A DNA stretch of 64,000 nt from Ceratobasidium sp. AG-K (GCA_037039685.1 JAWNGF010000012.1:1727328-1791327); one strand, 5' to 3'. Numbered from the stretch's first letter, positions 33,361-46,572 are shown. Program-made: numbers and translations. Notes: generated from the letters alone by a model not told the origin.

Positions 33361-33879
33361 TCAATTCTGGTTTTTCTTTGGGTTTTTTGCCATAGTGAAC
33401 AGCTGAGACAGGAAAGTGGCAACATACCGTGTGGAGCACCAAATTCTGACAAGTGGCTAGCACCAATGCACACACCAATCAAATTTACACACAAGTTTCT
33501 GCCTCCTGCCAGTCTCTCATCCTCCTGACCACCACCAGCAAACCCCCACACTGCCCATTTCCTATTGACTATTAACACAAGTGCACTGGAACCCCCTCAT
33601 CCAAGGTATGATGCCCATGATTCAAACATTGCATTGGTTTGAGGCTAAACAGTCAGCAGACATGCGCATTGAAAATCACCCTCATGCTATGTGATAATAT
33701 TCTAATTTACATAGATAAGAAAGTTTGTTTCATTTGAGACTTATTCTATACCCTAGCTATTGATTGACATGTTCACATTGTTTGGAATGCCCAATAACCA
33801 ATCCATACCTGGCACCACAGCTCACATCAACAAACCTGGCACCACCATGCATAAGTCAAGATCCCATCAAGGTCTCTTG
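33361..33879 (-). other. CpG-poor spacer between two mobile-element genes
   Basis: Contains the presumptive upstream flank of the Tnp2 relic and no supported frame. Confidence 0.3.
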
Positions 33880-34615
33880 TTAATCATGTTTGATCATAGT
33901 TATCAAAATTCCTCATGGGAAGAAGACAAAGATCATCTATCTGAATGCCACATTTGAAGAATTGCCAGTCATCCCAAGGCCACCAAAGCTCAAAGATGTG
34001 AAGAACCTGCCAGTGTGGATGGCTGTGGCTACAATGAGGAAGACATTACCAACAATCACTGGGTGGCCTATAAGAGGACTCATGTGGAGTTCCTCAACAT
34101 GCATGTAAGTCATCTCCCCTTGTAGTAATAATTTCTAGCTCACTCTGGTGTAGAGCTATCTTTGTAGCACCCCACAGACCACCTTGGGTCCACTTGCAGA
34201 GGAGAATCTGAAGTGGGCCAATATTGATGTCAAGATCAAGACCACAGTTGTTGAGGCAGTAATTTTCACTTTTTATAACTCATTAATCTGATTGCTGATG
34301 TGTATATACAGCTCAAGGCCAAATATCCCTACCTTCACCAATTCTCCAGCAATTGGGCAGCCCTCAAAATCTTCTCATGGAACCTTCAAAATGTGCACTG
34401 CAAGAGGAACCAGAAGCCAAGAAAGTCAAAAGCAGCTCCAGGAGGCAAGACAATGGGTAAGCAAATTTTTTTGAGCATTCTAACTGTTTCTCACCACTTT
34501 TCACACACATACATTGCGACCACAGCCAAAGTGACCAAGGCAGCCATGGGAGATCAGTTGCACCAGGATAAGCACCCAGCCAGTGCAGCACAAGTACCAC
34601 CAACCAACAGACCAC
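33880..34615 (+). pseudogene. Second copy of the multi-exon accessory-type gene
   Basis: Plus-strand exons encode KKTKIIYLNATFEELPVIPR, DGCGYNEEDITNNHWVAYKR and THVEFLNMH (ending at a GTAAGT near 34107), then APQTTLGPLAEENLKWANID (starting about 34175), then LKAKYPYLHQFSSNWAALKI through AAPGGKTM (about 34313-34455), then a Lys/Gln-rich exon from 34526. The introns have good GT-AG ends, one (GTAAGCAAAT) shared with the copy at 26940-29330, so the copies spread as DNA. The 3' end runs into the foldback, and the start is unclear. Function unknown. Confidence 0.45.
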
Positions 34616-35493
34616 ATCTGGAAACCTGTCATTTGCTACATAGTGAGATGTATACTATGTATGAACTGTAGCCCATGTAGCATGTTAACTTTACTCAAAT
34701 TATCATATCAATATATAGTGCTATGGATCTGATATGTAGCAGATTCCTCCAAAATATAGCAATATGTATCAACATGTAGTTGTATGTAGTGGCATGTAGC
34801 TGAGATGTAGCAGATGCCAAATTTCTGATTGGTCAATTGACTTTGGACATTGTAGCCATGCACTTACCATATATGGTAGTGATCAACCCAGATAGGAAGT
34901 TTGTGTGGATTTGTCCTCCCTCTATTTTGAGACAAACTTTTGAACTAGCCAGCAGTTTTCCATCCCCTTTGCACCAATGTGACTAAATGCTATAGAATAC
35001 CCCTGAGTGTGACATGGGGGTGCTGTGGTGGGGTAGGATGGAGGGGGAAAAGGAGGTTCAAGAGGCCAAGTGGCACTTGGGGTTTGAACTTAGCTGAGTT
35101 CCAAATGAGGTGTGATTGGCATCCCAAACAGGAATTTCCAAGGGTTCCCAATATGGTGAATTTCAAAATCAATCATGATAAATTATCCCAAATATAATAA
35201 TGATTTTATCCTATTTTGGCCAAATGAATTGCCTTATATGGTAAGTGCATGGCCACAATGTCCAAAGTCAATTGACCAATCAGAAATTTGGCATCTGCTA
35301 CATCTCAGCTACATGCCACTACATACAACTACATGTTGATACATATTGCTATATTTTGGAGGAATCTGCTACATATCAGATCCATAGCACTATATATTGA
35401 TATGATAATTTGAGTAAAGTTAACATGCTACATGGGCTACAGTTCATACATAGTATACATCTCACTATGTAGCAAATGACAGGTTTCCAGATG
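34615..35493. repeat. Foldback element: 262-bp nearly perfect inverted repeat
   Basis: The left arm 34615-34876 (starting CATCTGGAAACC) and right arm 35232-35493 (ending GGTTTCCAGATG) are reverse complements with about two mismatches by eye. The spacer is 355 bp. The arms are full of ATGTAG-like units and AT-rich; no frame is convincing. No target duplication matches at the edges. It could be a non-autonomous foldback transposon or an inversion-type rearrangement. Transcription through it would give a long hairpin RNA. Confidence 0.85.
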
Positions 35494-36570
35494 CCTTGCA
35501 AGACAAGTGCGCATTTTGCTCTTGATTGCTTGCAAGCCATCAGGAGCGCTTAGGAGCTGCTGCGAGCTCGACGAGCACCTCCCATTGATCCCGAGACCAC
35601 ACAACATTCTTGGGTTTTGCTGATGCACGTAATGAATTGAGCTCACACAAGGAGAACACTCGATTCGGAGCGACTCCCTCCCTTCAACATTCAGCACTAG
35701 GCCTTGGCGCAAGCATCCGTAGAATTTTATTGCGATTCCAACGATATTTTTTGCATGTTCTAGTTCTCAACGGCTGTCAAGCTATGATAGAAAATAGGTG
35801 AGGAAAGGTGGTTAATGGTGCGTCCCTCGAGACGCTTCAATTATTCGTCTTTTCATTCCATTCTTTTTCTCGGCACCTGCTCCTGCTTCCTACCATCCCG
35901 TACGTACGTTTATCTTATTCATAAGTGATGTATTTACAGAGATACGGACACAATCATTTTCGACCTCCGTAGATCGAGATGTGATGTGTCAAGCACCGAT
36001 CGCAAAGACTTCCGCAAACGGCTGTAATTCGCGATCTCTGATGGAAGCAACCTGGGTGGGCGGTAGGCCAGTAATTTGGCTATAATTTGACCGTAATTGG
36101 CTAGCCCTAGTTATTACAGTAATGGGCGCAAAATACCTGTTGTCGAGGCAATTATCTCTTGTCAATATACTTACAAGTCTGCACAAACACGCATTTGATT
36201 TTATCGGGCGCCAATGGTATTGTGGTTCACCCTTCCAAATTTACCACGGGTTCTGCTCAGCCCGGCGCGTTGCTAGCAGCTCTTACATGTAACGCATGCC
36301 AGGTCGCCGAGCTAGACGCCTATCATTCGCCTCAATATCTTGAAGCGTGGGTCCTCCTGCCCCTCACTTTAAGTTGTTGCAGACCGACAACTCGCCGGAC
36401 TGGGTTCGGCAAATCGTCGCGTGTCACCTGAACCACCCGGCTTCTCTCCAGTCTGCCGAGAAATTACCCAATCTCCGTTGCCAGCCAGTGTCCCGAATTT
36501 TACTCCATCGTCTTCTGTAATTGCTTCACTGTTCTTATTGTGAAACTATAGCAATGACGCGGGGATCGTG
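35494..36570 (+). other. Intergenic, start of gene-rich DNA
   Basis: CpG becomes frequent and repeats stop. No convincing gene; short frames lack splice support or similarity. Confidence 0.4.
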
Positions 36571-36578
36571 TATAAATA
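36559..36578 (+). promoter_or_regulatory. Core promoter of the GH131 gene
   Basis: TATAAATA at 36571-36578 lies 75 bp before the ATG. GCGGGG at 36559-36564 fits the CreA/Cre1 consensus SYGGRG for carbon catabolite repression. This hexamer is common by chance, so the regulatory role is weakly supported. Confidence 0.45.
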
Positions 36579-36645
36579 CAGCTCCTCCCCGACGAGCTTG
36601 GCACTCCAGATTCCCCTTCATTTTATTGATAAATTCTCTGCCAGC

Positions 36646-38123
36646 ATGAAACTCTCTGTTGCCATTTCATTCATTGCGGCTGCAGTCGTCCAAGCTGGGA
36701 CAGTTGTCTGGGACGGTTCATTTGACCCCTTCAATACCCCTGACGACTTTGCCAAGTGGAGCTGGGCAAACCAAGTTGGAACATATCAATATGTAAGTCG
36801 GACCACGTCAGTCACTCAACTTTCAGCCTGAATACCCGCGTCCTCTAGTACATTCATGGCAGGTGCGAGATTCATTGGCTACGTAGGAGTTCGTACTCAT
36901 TAAGAACTACCATAGCGGTCCGCCAAGCGACTATCTGGCGCTCTCTCCTAGCTACAAGAACCCAGCTATTACCCGTGAGAGCAAAGGTCTCAAGCTCTCA
37001 ATCTCTCCGAATGCGACATGGAACTCTCAAATGTAAGTTCATGGCGCAAGGATGACCTGCTCCATCTTAACGCTAATCGCCACAGGGAGCGCACTGAGCT
37101 TATCCCTCAGACCACTGCTAATCTTGGTACCGGAACTCTGTATGAGCTTTCAGTTGAATCTTTAGACGCTGAACTAACAACTGGATTACCTTCAGGTTCT
37201 ACCACTTTTCTGTCAAACGGTCCAACACAAATGCACCAAACTCTGCACTCGAGCATCAGGTCATGTTCTTTGAGAGCCATTTCACTGAGGTATGTCCCGT
37301 TGCCTGACGACAGATCGAGGGCACCTCTGATGACTATTGAAGTTGAAATATGGCGTTGGGAGCAACCCTACTGATTTGCAGTGGTTTGTGTCAGGCACAA
37401 GCAAGTGGAGCACACCGTTCACCGCTGACACTTGGTGAGTAGCTTTATAACTTCAATGCGCCATATAATTTCTTTATGTGAATATACCTTCGTCTGACAT
37501 TGCCTTCGTCATTCCTCGCCTATATAACTTACGTTGTTTCGTTCTAGGTTCAATTTCGCCTACGAGATCGACTTTTCAGCCAACACTGTGGGACTGTGGG
37601 CTTCCACTGGTGGTGCAGCCCTGACCAAGGTTGTCACGAATGTTGCCACAAGTGCCTCCACTGTGAGTACTTCAATCTCATCACTCGTCGCGCTCTAACC
37701 GACTGCGTTCCTCTTAGAATTCCGCCGACTTCCATGTTGGTGTGCTCCGTATCGTTAACCAGCCAGGTATCGAAGACTGGTACTTTAGCGGTGTCTACAT
37801 CGAGTCCGGCCCGATTACCACCGCCATTGGCTCCGGTTCCGCCACCGTGACCGCCACCACTGCAACAACCGCTACTACAGCCTCCACCACCAAGCCAATC
37901 ACCACCACTACTACCACCACTTCTGCCGCATCCACCACTACCAGCGCTGCAAGTGGTACCGTAGCTCATGTGAGTCCCTCAGTCCCGTAATCTTACTAGG
38001 CATTAACCTATATATGCGCAGTGGGCACAATGTGGTGGACAAGGATACACCGGACCTACCGCGTGCGTGAGCCCTTATACTTGCACTGCTGTGTCGCCTC
38101 CATTCTACTACCAATGCCTGTGA
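36646..38123 (+). CDS. Secreted glycoside hydrolase family 131 with C-terminal CBM1
   Basis: Exons: 36646-36792, 36849-36862, 36916-37032, 37086-37139, 37196-37289, 37343-37434, 37548-37662, 37718-37969, 38022-38123; 328 aa, all phases consistent. A signal peptide ([18 protein letters not shown]) starts it. GH131 features follow: [79 protein letters not shown] Thr/Ala/Ser linker (about residues 245-290) leads to a CBM1 ([14 protein letters not shown]...QCL, four Cys) that binds cellulose. GH131 enzymes cleave beta-1,3/1,6 and beta-1,4 glucans outside the cell, so a role in plant-wall breakdown is likely. Exon 2 is only 14 nt. Confidence 0.9.
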
Positions 38124-38870
38124 GGGGAAATTATGTATGGTAGTCGCCTGATAGGAATCGAAAGCTTTGTTGCAATTTTGTCGACCAACTGGTTTGCGAT
38201 GAGGGTAACTGAATGGCACACCAAGTTTTCCCGCGTGTAAGTCGTGAACGGAGCTCGACCCATGTCCCACGCCTAGCCCACTCGTCACACCTCACCACAA
38301 GGCCACTAGTCAACTGGGACATCATCGCTGCCAACTGGTGGGCGAAGGGGGCGGCCAATCTATACGCGGAGCGCAATCCCCTACCACCACTGTTCACGGG
38401 CTTCAGTCACATGCCCATGCTGGTCCACATTAGCAGCTCCCCCAAAGATTACCAAGCGAAGCCTCGATACTTGTGTGCTTCGATGTCGACCATATATGGT
38501 CCAAGACGTACTGTTTTTGCCTGTATTTCGCTCCCGTGATATGATTTCCCTGGAGCATACGGCATTTGGGAGAGTTAATCCTTTCAAACCAGTGTCCATT
38601 ACGTTCGCCGAGTCAGGAGCGGGTGACCAAAGGTGCCGGCCCCAGCACACTATAGATATTGACGGCGGAGATCGCCTATGAAACCCTGCCGGCAAACTAG
38701 GAAATGCCATTTGTGGGTTGCATGGCAGCGTACGTGTATTCCCATGATCGGACGCCGACACGGAGTGCATGATGTCTCCGATATCGCAACGGTGGCAGTG
38801 CTATGGTGGCTATGTTGTCCCTGAAATAGGTTGTTGGGAGTTAGGGGCAGTCAGTTCAACGACAACCACG
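38124..38870 (+). other. Intergenic region
   Basis: Between the GH131 stop and the exchanger ATG. Small frames on both strands lack splice or family support. Confidence 0.4.
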
Positions 38871-41800
38871 ATGGCTGGACCCGCGTCCAACGACGGCAGT
38901 GATGTCTTTGAGACGCCACCTTCATCAGCGGCACTGTCTTCCAGTCTGCGAACACCGTTGCCTCGTCCTGGCAACTCCGGGGCATGGCAAGACCCAGCTC
39001 AAACGCCGCGGCATCATCTAGAGGTTCGTGCATCGTGTGGCACACGAGGTGCAACATCCACTAATCGGCTGATTGCACTCTAAGCAGGGCACCTCGTACT
39101 TTCCACCATCCTCTCCCTCAATCCGCCCAGTGTCACCAAACTTGCGGCGCGCAGGAACTGCCCCCAGGTTCAGTCGCTCCACATCGTACAACACCGACCA
39201 CCGCCGAAATGTCCGGAGCGCAAGTGTCGCAAGCTCCAACACAGGCAGACGGGGAGCAAGAGCTGACCCCGCTACTTTCTCGGGTGAGTCGCTGTTTTGC
39301 ATGACGTGACTGTTTTGACCTCGGACCAGAAGCCGAAGAAGATGGCGACGAAGGGGACGATGATGAGCCCGGGCCATCCAGAGGGCGAACCCCCCGGGAC
39401 GCCGGGAACCCCATACCCGGAGAGTCGGACGAAGAAGTATCGGAGCTAGACGACCCAGTAACAGTCAAGGAGCGCCAGTCAATGATCAATGTGGAACACC
39501 CATTTGGTCTGCGCATCTGGAAACCCGCCCTCTACAAGAAATCCCGTACCGTCAACCGAAATGCCGAAACGGACCTACACTCTGCCCCCAGTGCGATTGC
39601 TGAGCGCCATCTCATTCTCGGCAACATCATCTGGACTCTGGTCTTTGGATGGTGGCTCGCCGTCATCTTCGTTGTCGTATCCGGTCCTTTGTGGCTACTT
39701 CCCCGAGGTGGTCGTCAATACGGTAGCCTCATTTTCGGCCTTGGCTGGTACATATTTTGGCCATTCGGCAAATACGTCGAAGGCGATCTTGACGAAGTGG
39801 AACGCAAGGAATTTGAACAGGAGCTCCAGGAGGCTGAAGGACTACAGCAAGTGCACGACGACCGGCGCTCCTCGGCTGCGGACACTATTCGCCCTGCCTC
39901 ACGGAGCCGAGCACTGTCCGATCCTATTGGACATGAGCAAACTGATTCTTGGAACCCACCAACTGAGCACACATCACTTCTCAATGCGTCCGATTCCTCG
40001 TCAACCAGTCCACCCCCCCTCCTACCCGCCAAATCCTATGGTGCCCTGCGCCCTCCATCCCCTTCGGAGCTCATCGATACCCTCCACACCCCCGCAGCGA
40101 TTAAGCGTCACTGGTTAGGCCAATACATGTACTGGCTCGTTTTCAGCCTGGTCGTATTTCCGCTCCTTGGATTTGTGATGATCCTGTGCTACGGTTTGGT
40201 GTTTACAATCCCCATGGCAAAGCTTAACAACGCACTGCTTAAACATATGTGGCGTCACCCGCTCAAAATCAGGTTTTGTGCTGCCCCTCCCGGTCAAGTC
40301 GTCCCGTCTCCACCCTCGAGCTCCGACGCCGAGGACCAGGAAGGTGCCGATACCCCTCAAGGTAATGGGGCCGGCCCATCCTACGTCGTTAAGAAGACTC
40401 GACTCCATCCGGGCCAGGCAATCCTTACCAGTGGACGCGCGAGACGATATGGTGGACGCTCGACAGTCCTTATGTGCACGTACCGCGCTCTTGGACTCAA
40501 ATACTACAAATACACTATTGGCGGCGTCAACATACTCTTCATCAACCTCATTCCGATTGTCTTCTTCGTCATCTTTGACGCTCTTGTCCTAGAGCGTATC
40601 GCAGAGTCCAAACGTCATCGAGGCGAACACGTGCACTGGATCTTGAACGCCCTCACCCAGCGAGCATTCATCTTTACTATGAGTCTAGCGAGTGTGATCC
40701 CCCTCAGTTACTTTATTGGCATGGCGGTTGCAAGCATTTCGGCCCAGTCGAGTATCGGAATGGGCGCGGTCATCAACGCAACATTCGGTTCTATTATTGA
40801 AATCATCCTTTACGGCATTGCCTTGACCGACGGCAAAGGGCGCCTGGTGGAAGGTTCTATCGTCGGAAGTTTGTTGGCCGGCGTGTTGTTGATGCCTGGT
40901 GCTAGTATGTGTAGTGGCGCTTTGCGACAAAAGGAGCAACGCTTCAACGCCAAGAGCGCTGGTGTGACGAGTACTATGTTGATCATGGCCATCATTGGTG
41001 TTGTATGTCCAACGTTGTTCTACCAGACTTACGGCAACGTGAGTGGAAGCTTAGACCATGTTTCACATTTTGATACTTACCAAGCTTCTTAGTTCCAACT
41101 GATATGCGATGGGTGTCCTTCGCCAGTTCCTGGGCAACCACTACCTCAAGACGCACCATGGACATGTACTCACTGTCGATACGAACATCCAGACCCAATA
41201 TACGATCCGTTTTACCAGAACACGGTCAAGAGCCTCATGTACTTTTGTGCGGCCATCCTATTATTGGTACGTCTCACCGCCTTGCAGCCCATCCCACTGT
41301 GCTCACGTCCTTGCAGTCCTACCTGATCGGTTTGTGGTTTTCGCTACGCACGCACGCTACCTCGATTTGGCAAAACCCGCAGCAACTCATGCAACCCAAC
41401 GAGCTGCCTATCTCAACCAACTCGTTGCGTGGAAGTACTTCAACCGTCAAACCAGGGCTCTTGCCTACCCATCAGAAGGCTTTGAACCGCAAAGCGAGTG
41501 CTGCCACCCTTACCGGGATTCTTAGTGGAAACGCGCCCGGGCCGAGCAACAGTCCTACTCAGACCAAGCGGATCTCGTACGCGCCCCCTCCGGCCACTCA
41601 ACAACTCGCTCCACCCCCAGGCGGGCAGCACATCCCACATGGCGCAATGACACCAGTGATGGAGTCTGTCCAACACACGATGAACAACAACCAATCACTC
41701 CAGCCGACACAGTTTTCAGCCGACGACTTTACCCGTGCCGTCGCAGTCGCTACAGTTTCTGCACTGCGACATCAACAGGCGGGCCACCGTCGAGGCGTCG

Positions 41801-42715
41801 AGTCAACCGCTCACGATGAGGCCGGTGGGCATGGCGGGCATGATGCGCCTAGCTGGAGCCGAACGGTCAGTGCTAGCGTGCTGCTTGGATGTACCGCCTT
41901 GTACGCTATCATTGCCGGTGAGTCCTCCACACGAATGCCGCCAAGCTACTTCATAACGACGTTTCGCAGAAATTCTCGTCGACGAGGTCGATGTCGTGCT
42001 CGAAGGGTCCGGGATCGATGAGAAATTCTTGGGTATCACCTTGTTTGCACTAGTGCCCAACACGACCGAGTTCATGAACGCAATGTCGTTTGCGCTTACC
42101 GGCAATATCGCGCTCAGGTGAGCACCTGCTCGCAGCCACTGAATGGCCCCTGACTTATTCCTCCCGTCGGCAGTATGGAGATCGGTTCAGCCTACGCCCT
42201 GCAGGTGTGCTTGCTTCAAATCCCCGCGATGGTTGCGTTCTCGGCGTGGTGGGATCCGCAAAAGATGGGTACAAACGCGGATACGTTCACGTGAGCCTTG
42301 CTTCTGTTCTCGGTCAAACTCGACATCGGGGAATCCTCGACGATGCTGGCTCTCAATCACGAAGATGCTGACCATTTCCCCTGCACAGCCTGATTTTCCC
42401 GCGCTGGGACGTGATCGCAATCATCCTTTCAATCTTCTTGCTGACCTACACCTATATCGAGGCGAAGAGTAATTATCACCGAGGCAGTATATTAATTATG
42501 AGGTATGTTGTTCTGTTTTTCCGTACAGACGCGCTCGGCTAACCCATAACAGCTACCTGGTTCTTGTGTCTGGATTCTACTGGGCTCCTCCCCCGAGTGA
42601 CCCCGATGGACGTGAAGACCTTTTGACGCCTGCTTTCCACGCCGTCGCCCGAGACTCGATGATGAGTTGGAAGATGTGGGCTGAAGTATGGGTGAGGAGC
42701 CTGTGGATGCGGTGA
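38871..42715 (+). CDS. Vacuolar cation/H+ exchanger, VNX1/YNL321W-like (CAX superfamily)
   Basis: Exons: 38871-39023, 39088-39283, 39330-41038, 41093-41266, 41317-41917, 41970-42117, 42174-42290, 42389-42502, 42553-42715; 1124 aa, phases consistent. A disordered acidic N terminus (to ~205) precedes NVEHPFGLRIWKPALYKKSR, a signature of this fungal family, then about a dozen membrane segments. The exchanger repeats are visible as FGSIIEIILYG and LVPNTTEFMNAMSFALTGN. Between them lie a CDGC...CTHC rubredoxin-like patch and a Pro/Gln-rich loop. In yeast Vnx1 is a low-affinity vacuolar Na+/K+:H+ antiporter; Ca2+ transport here cannot be excluded. The last exon end is the least certain part. Confidence 0.88.
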
Positions 42716-44457
42716 GTGCTGAGTGCTTCGGCACTGGCCACGCCAGCAGGCGGCGTTGTTGAGTCTTTGCTTGTTCTGAGTATCACCTACTTCGAGCTTG
42801 TAGCCATACTCCCTTGTCTTCTGATAAGCTTTGTTCTCTATTTTCGATCCTGACCATCAATTGATCTCCAAACTACCCGTTCATCCCACTCTGCGTCGTG
42901 CTTCCTATGGACACTTCCCGAGTTTCCCATTGCGCTGTCCAAGTGTAATTATAGAATGCTCCAAGAGCCCTCGTTCACATGTGAAATCACCCTTGTCCCA
43001 TGCTATCCCATGAAAAGCTTCGTAGGAACACTGGTGTTGAAACAGATTTCGGCAAACGAATCCCCACTGACCTGGGCCATTTAGGCTCGCAACCGTACAT
43101 TAAGCTGTAGCTGTGGCTCGAATGATATGCTGCAGGTTGCTTGGATACGCTTGGCAGTTGTAATAGAGCAATAGTCTGTTCCTTATCATGGCAACTCCCA
43201 ACCCGGTCCCTTTAATTGATTGGGTGCTCAAAGCCAGGAGAGGCACGACACACTCACACCCTCGCTACTAGCTCCCAACCTGAAGCCAGAAAGCGGTCTC
43301 CATGTCCCGAGGTTGTTGCTCCACATGCTAGAGCTGGGGAATTCCTGTGCCTCTGTTCAGGAGTCCAAGGCGCACTATATTGTTTGCATGCCATCTCTTA
43401 CTCGGATTAAAATCGCTATCCTGAACAGGTTCCAGACCCCCGAATCATTTCAACCTCCTGAAATTGCAGGGCCACGAGGCTTACTTACCATCAACCAAAA
43501 CTGAACAGTCACTCGATGAGGCATAATGCGAGCCATGCTCGTCATATATAACCTATCGGCTACTCGTCGAGACCGAGACCGACTTCATCTTCTGTTGAAA
43601 GACAAAACTGGGAAGAAAAATCTTAACCTTGTAGATGCTGCCATTCGAATGCCACACGTTCACGCTGTATATTGCTGAAATGTATGAAACCTAACTGTAG
43701 GCGAGTCAAGACTAGCTATTTGTGTTGCTCGGACTCAAAATATCGACTAACAGCCGTTAACTGAGCTTATCGGCCAATATCCCCCTGGTCAATCATTGCG
43801 AAAGCCATACGAGCCAAGGTATGCGCACCGCTGCATTTTCGGCTACATAATTTGAGTCAGCCGTATTCATACCCACGGATACAGCCAGGCCAATGAGCCG
43901 CATGGAGCCCAGCCCCCGGCGTGATTACCATTATCGCTCTACAGTGATGCCCTAATAAGTGAAGTACAATATAGCCCCTTCGGTTCTTGTTACGTATCGT
44001 TGAAATCTAATCGACCCATACAGGACCGTTTCTCATCCCAACATGCTTGTTGAAACTTCAATTACGTCGACCCTTCCCAGTCCCGCACGCCGCAATTCAC
44101 CTAGCAAACGTACAAAGAGCCTCGGCCGTATGGTGTACGGAACAGAGGTCGTAAACATTTCCCTCGAAACTGCCAACAGAAAATCAGCTGCCTGGGTGAT
44201 CCGAGTCAGGTGGACACGTATACCAACGTATGGCTATGAGGGCTCTGAGAACCATGAGTCAATTGTCCTAACGTTGGCCGAACGTAATCACCGGCAAGCA
44301 TACTAACGCACACAGGGTTATTAGCCAAGCCACGTCCTCGGTTATGCTAGCAAGCTCTATGCGACGAACAATCTGACAAGCCTCGCGCTGGGCACTGGTT
44401 GTTTCACAGGCTTAAAAGCAGCCCACATACTAAATTCTTCTGCATCTGACCAGCATC
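42716..44457 (+). other. Intergenic region
   Basis: About 1.7 kb without a supported gene. Frames at 43216-43504 and 44043-44306 lack similarity or splice continuity. Confidence 0.35.
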
Positions 44458-44993
44458 ATGTCCATTCTAGGGAGCAAACCTGACCCATTACTTGGTTCAC
44501 CGCCTAATCATGACAGACTTGAAGCCAAAAGCAGCTCCGAGTCTTGCTCCACCGCACCTGGCGACGTGTATACTTGGATAAATCCTAGCCCTCTATTTAG
44601 AAGCACAAGGCGCATCACTATAGTTGCGCTTTGTATCTGGATCGTGGTGATCGTCTTGGACTATCATCCTCTCTACCGTTTTAAACCCAAACCTAGTTCT
44701 TGCGCCTTCTCGGACTTGGAATTATATATTCCTCCTTCTAATACCCGGCCGCCTCAACCAAAGTGAGTACTTCATCAGCACTTGCATTTGGTTATCCCTA
44801 TTATCTTGGAAGTTCTATGTATGCGCAACTGGCACGCCCAGTCCCGTAATCAACTGTACAATTCTTCAGGACCCGACTACGCATACACCCACATGGAACA
44901 AAACAAGATATTCTTATTCCAGAAAGAATGCACGCTGCTGTTCGCCTTGGGGAACTTACCATCCTGCTGCGCTGGCGACGATTCCTCGCCTAA
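44458..44993 (+). CDS. Hypothetical small single-pass membrane protein
   Basis: Exons 44458-44762 and 44870-44993, joined over a 107-nt GTGAGT...CAG intron with consistent phase; 142 aa. Residues ~58-78 form one membrane helix (ITIVALCIWIVVIVLDY) behind a Ser-rich N terminus. The rest is Pro-rich then basic (RLGELTILLRWRRF). No family recognised. The second exon is a model; the gene might continue differently or be a fragment. Confidence 0.35.
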
Positions 44994-46572
44994 TTAGTTG
45001 ATGCCCCATGGCCACAGCCCAAGTACGACCACCCTCATGGCTTGTGCTCCTCGGCAACTGACGAGCTGAACAGGCACCACGCGACTCACTATGCCTCGAC
45101 GCTGGCTACTACTGCTCTTAGAGTTACCCCTCCGTCCCGCGCTGCTCGAGTATCCAGCAATCACATTTCTCCTGGTCAGGGTGACGTGTCGGCGCCCGGA
45201 TGCAGACGTTCAGGTCACAACACTCCCAACTCGGTACTTCCCGCCCCGTACTGTCTCAGTTAGGTAATCGACAAAATGTCTTCCCGTTAAAGGGGAGTCG
45301 GTCTTGTACAGAAGCGTTAGATTACTGCTGAGGGTGATTTATACTCTGCTTCCTTGTATTGGTAGCTTTGGCTACGCTATGCTAGTTTCAGCTGCAATAA
45401 TTTCCTTGCCCCCTAGCATGCCAAGTATGGAGGTCAGTAGACAGCGTGGTGTGTTGCCTTTTTCCTTGCTTTGACCGTATGCAGCTAATGAATGCGGCTT
45501 GGCAGAACATGACCCACGAAGTGCATACCCCTATTCACAATCCGCAAGGCAAAACTGCGTACAAGTAAACATAGGACGGACGTGACTGCTTATTCCATGC
45601 AGGAATCGCAGCTTTCTGCCCTTCTAGAATTCCGCATATCCCCGGCCCGGAATTCAGTTCCTCAACCTCTGCAGAAGATTATGGGGAAGCGATTGACGAG
45701 TTGCGCGCGCGAAGTGTTTCTTGTTTAAATGAGGGTCAGAGATGATCTGGCGTTCCCTGGTCGTTTGAACTGGGCGACGCTGGATTTTAAGGTCCCATTC
45801 TGACCAGCCACTGCACGTCACGCATTGAAACCAAGTCTGTCTGACAGCTCGCACAGACCTGGATAAGGCACCTACCAAAACGCGTCAGACCCAAACTTGG
45901 TTCAGAACAGAGATGTCTTGACATTGGTATATGAGGACGCGAGAACTTGCGAGATCCCCTATTGCTTCAAGCGTTAACCTTGAGCAACCGGTGGCTCTGA
46001 ACACACATACTCGATGCCACAATACTACATCAGATATTCGGTTCCGAGGTGGCGTGGCGCGTTTACACTGTATTGTTTTACATCTGGCTCGGATTTCAGG
46101 TCCTGTGCCAACTTGGGCTGTTCTGCCCGACTCACGAATTACGGCACACGTACGAAATCGAGGGAAACGATTATTCGTCACTCAATCCTGTGAGTATTCA
46201 CCTTGTTTGTGGTCTAAAACCAAGCACTCATCTGGGACGCAGCTCTCGAAGGACTAGTATGATTTCACAGAAGATGCATACAGCTGTTGCGTACAAGTAT
46301 TCTGCCCACTTTCACAATCCAATTTGACAAGCTTTGCAACGGCGACGAGAGATACTGGTTGCATCCAGATATCGAGGTGCCAAGGGATTGCGAGGCGTAC
46401 GACGAACAACTCGCATATCGTGAGTCCAAGAGAGTCGACAGCGTAGAGTACATGATTCATGGACAACTTGATGTCGGGCGCATTTCATGTCCGCGTGCTC
46501 CAACAGGGTCTGATCGGTCAGCACATGGCGCACGATCGATTCACTTGTGCTACACCATCGTCATCGGTATAA
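44994..46572 (+). other. Intergenic region with weak frames
   Basis: A plus-strand frame at 46049 begins with a membrane-helix-like segment (VYTVLFYIWLGFQVLCQ) and ends at a good GTGAGT near 46190, but no continuing exon could be found. Otherwise nothing supported. Confidence 0.3.

Noticed and set aside
34615..35493. Foldback as a normal TIR transposon
   Set aside because: No target duplication and no transposase or recognisable TIR family ends; kept as an inverted repeat of unknown origin.
37634..37969. Gly/Ser-rich minus-strand frame opposite the GH131 linker
   Set aside because: It is the antisense of the Thr/Ala linker and first CBM1 exons; low complexity only.
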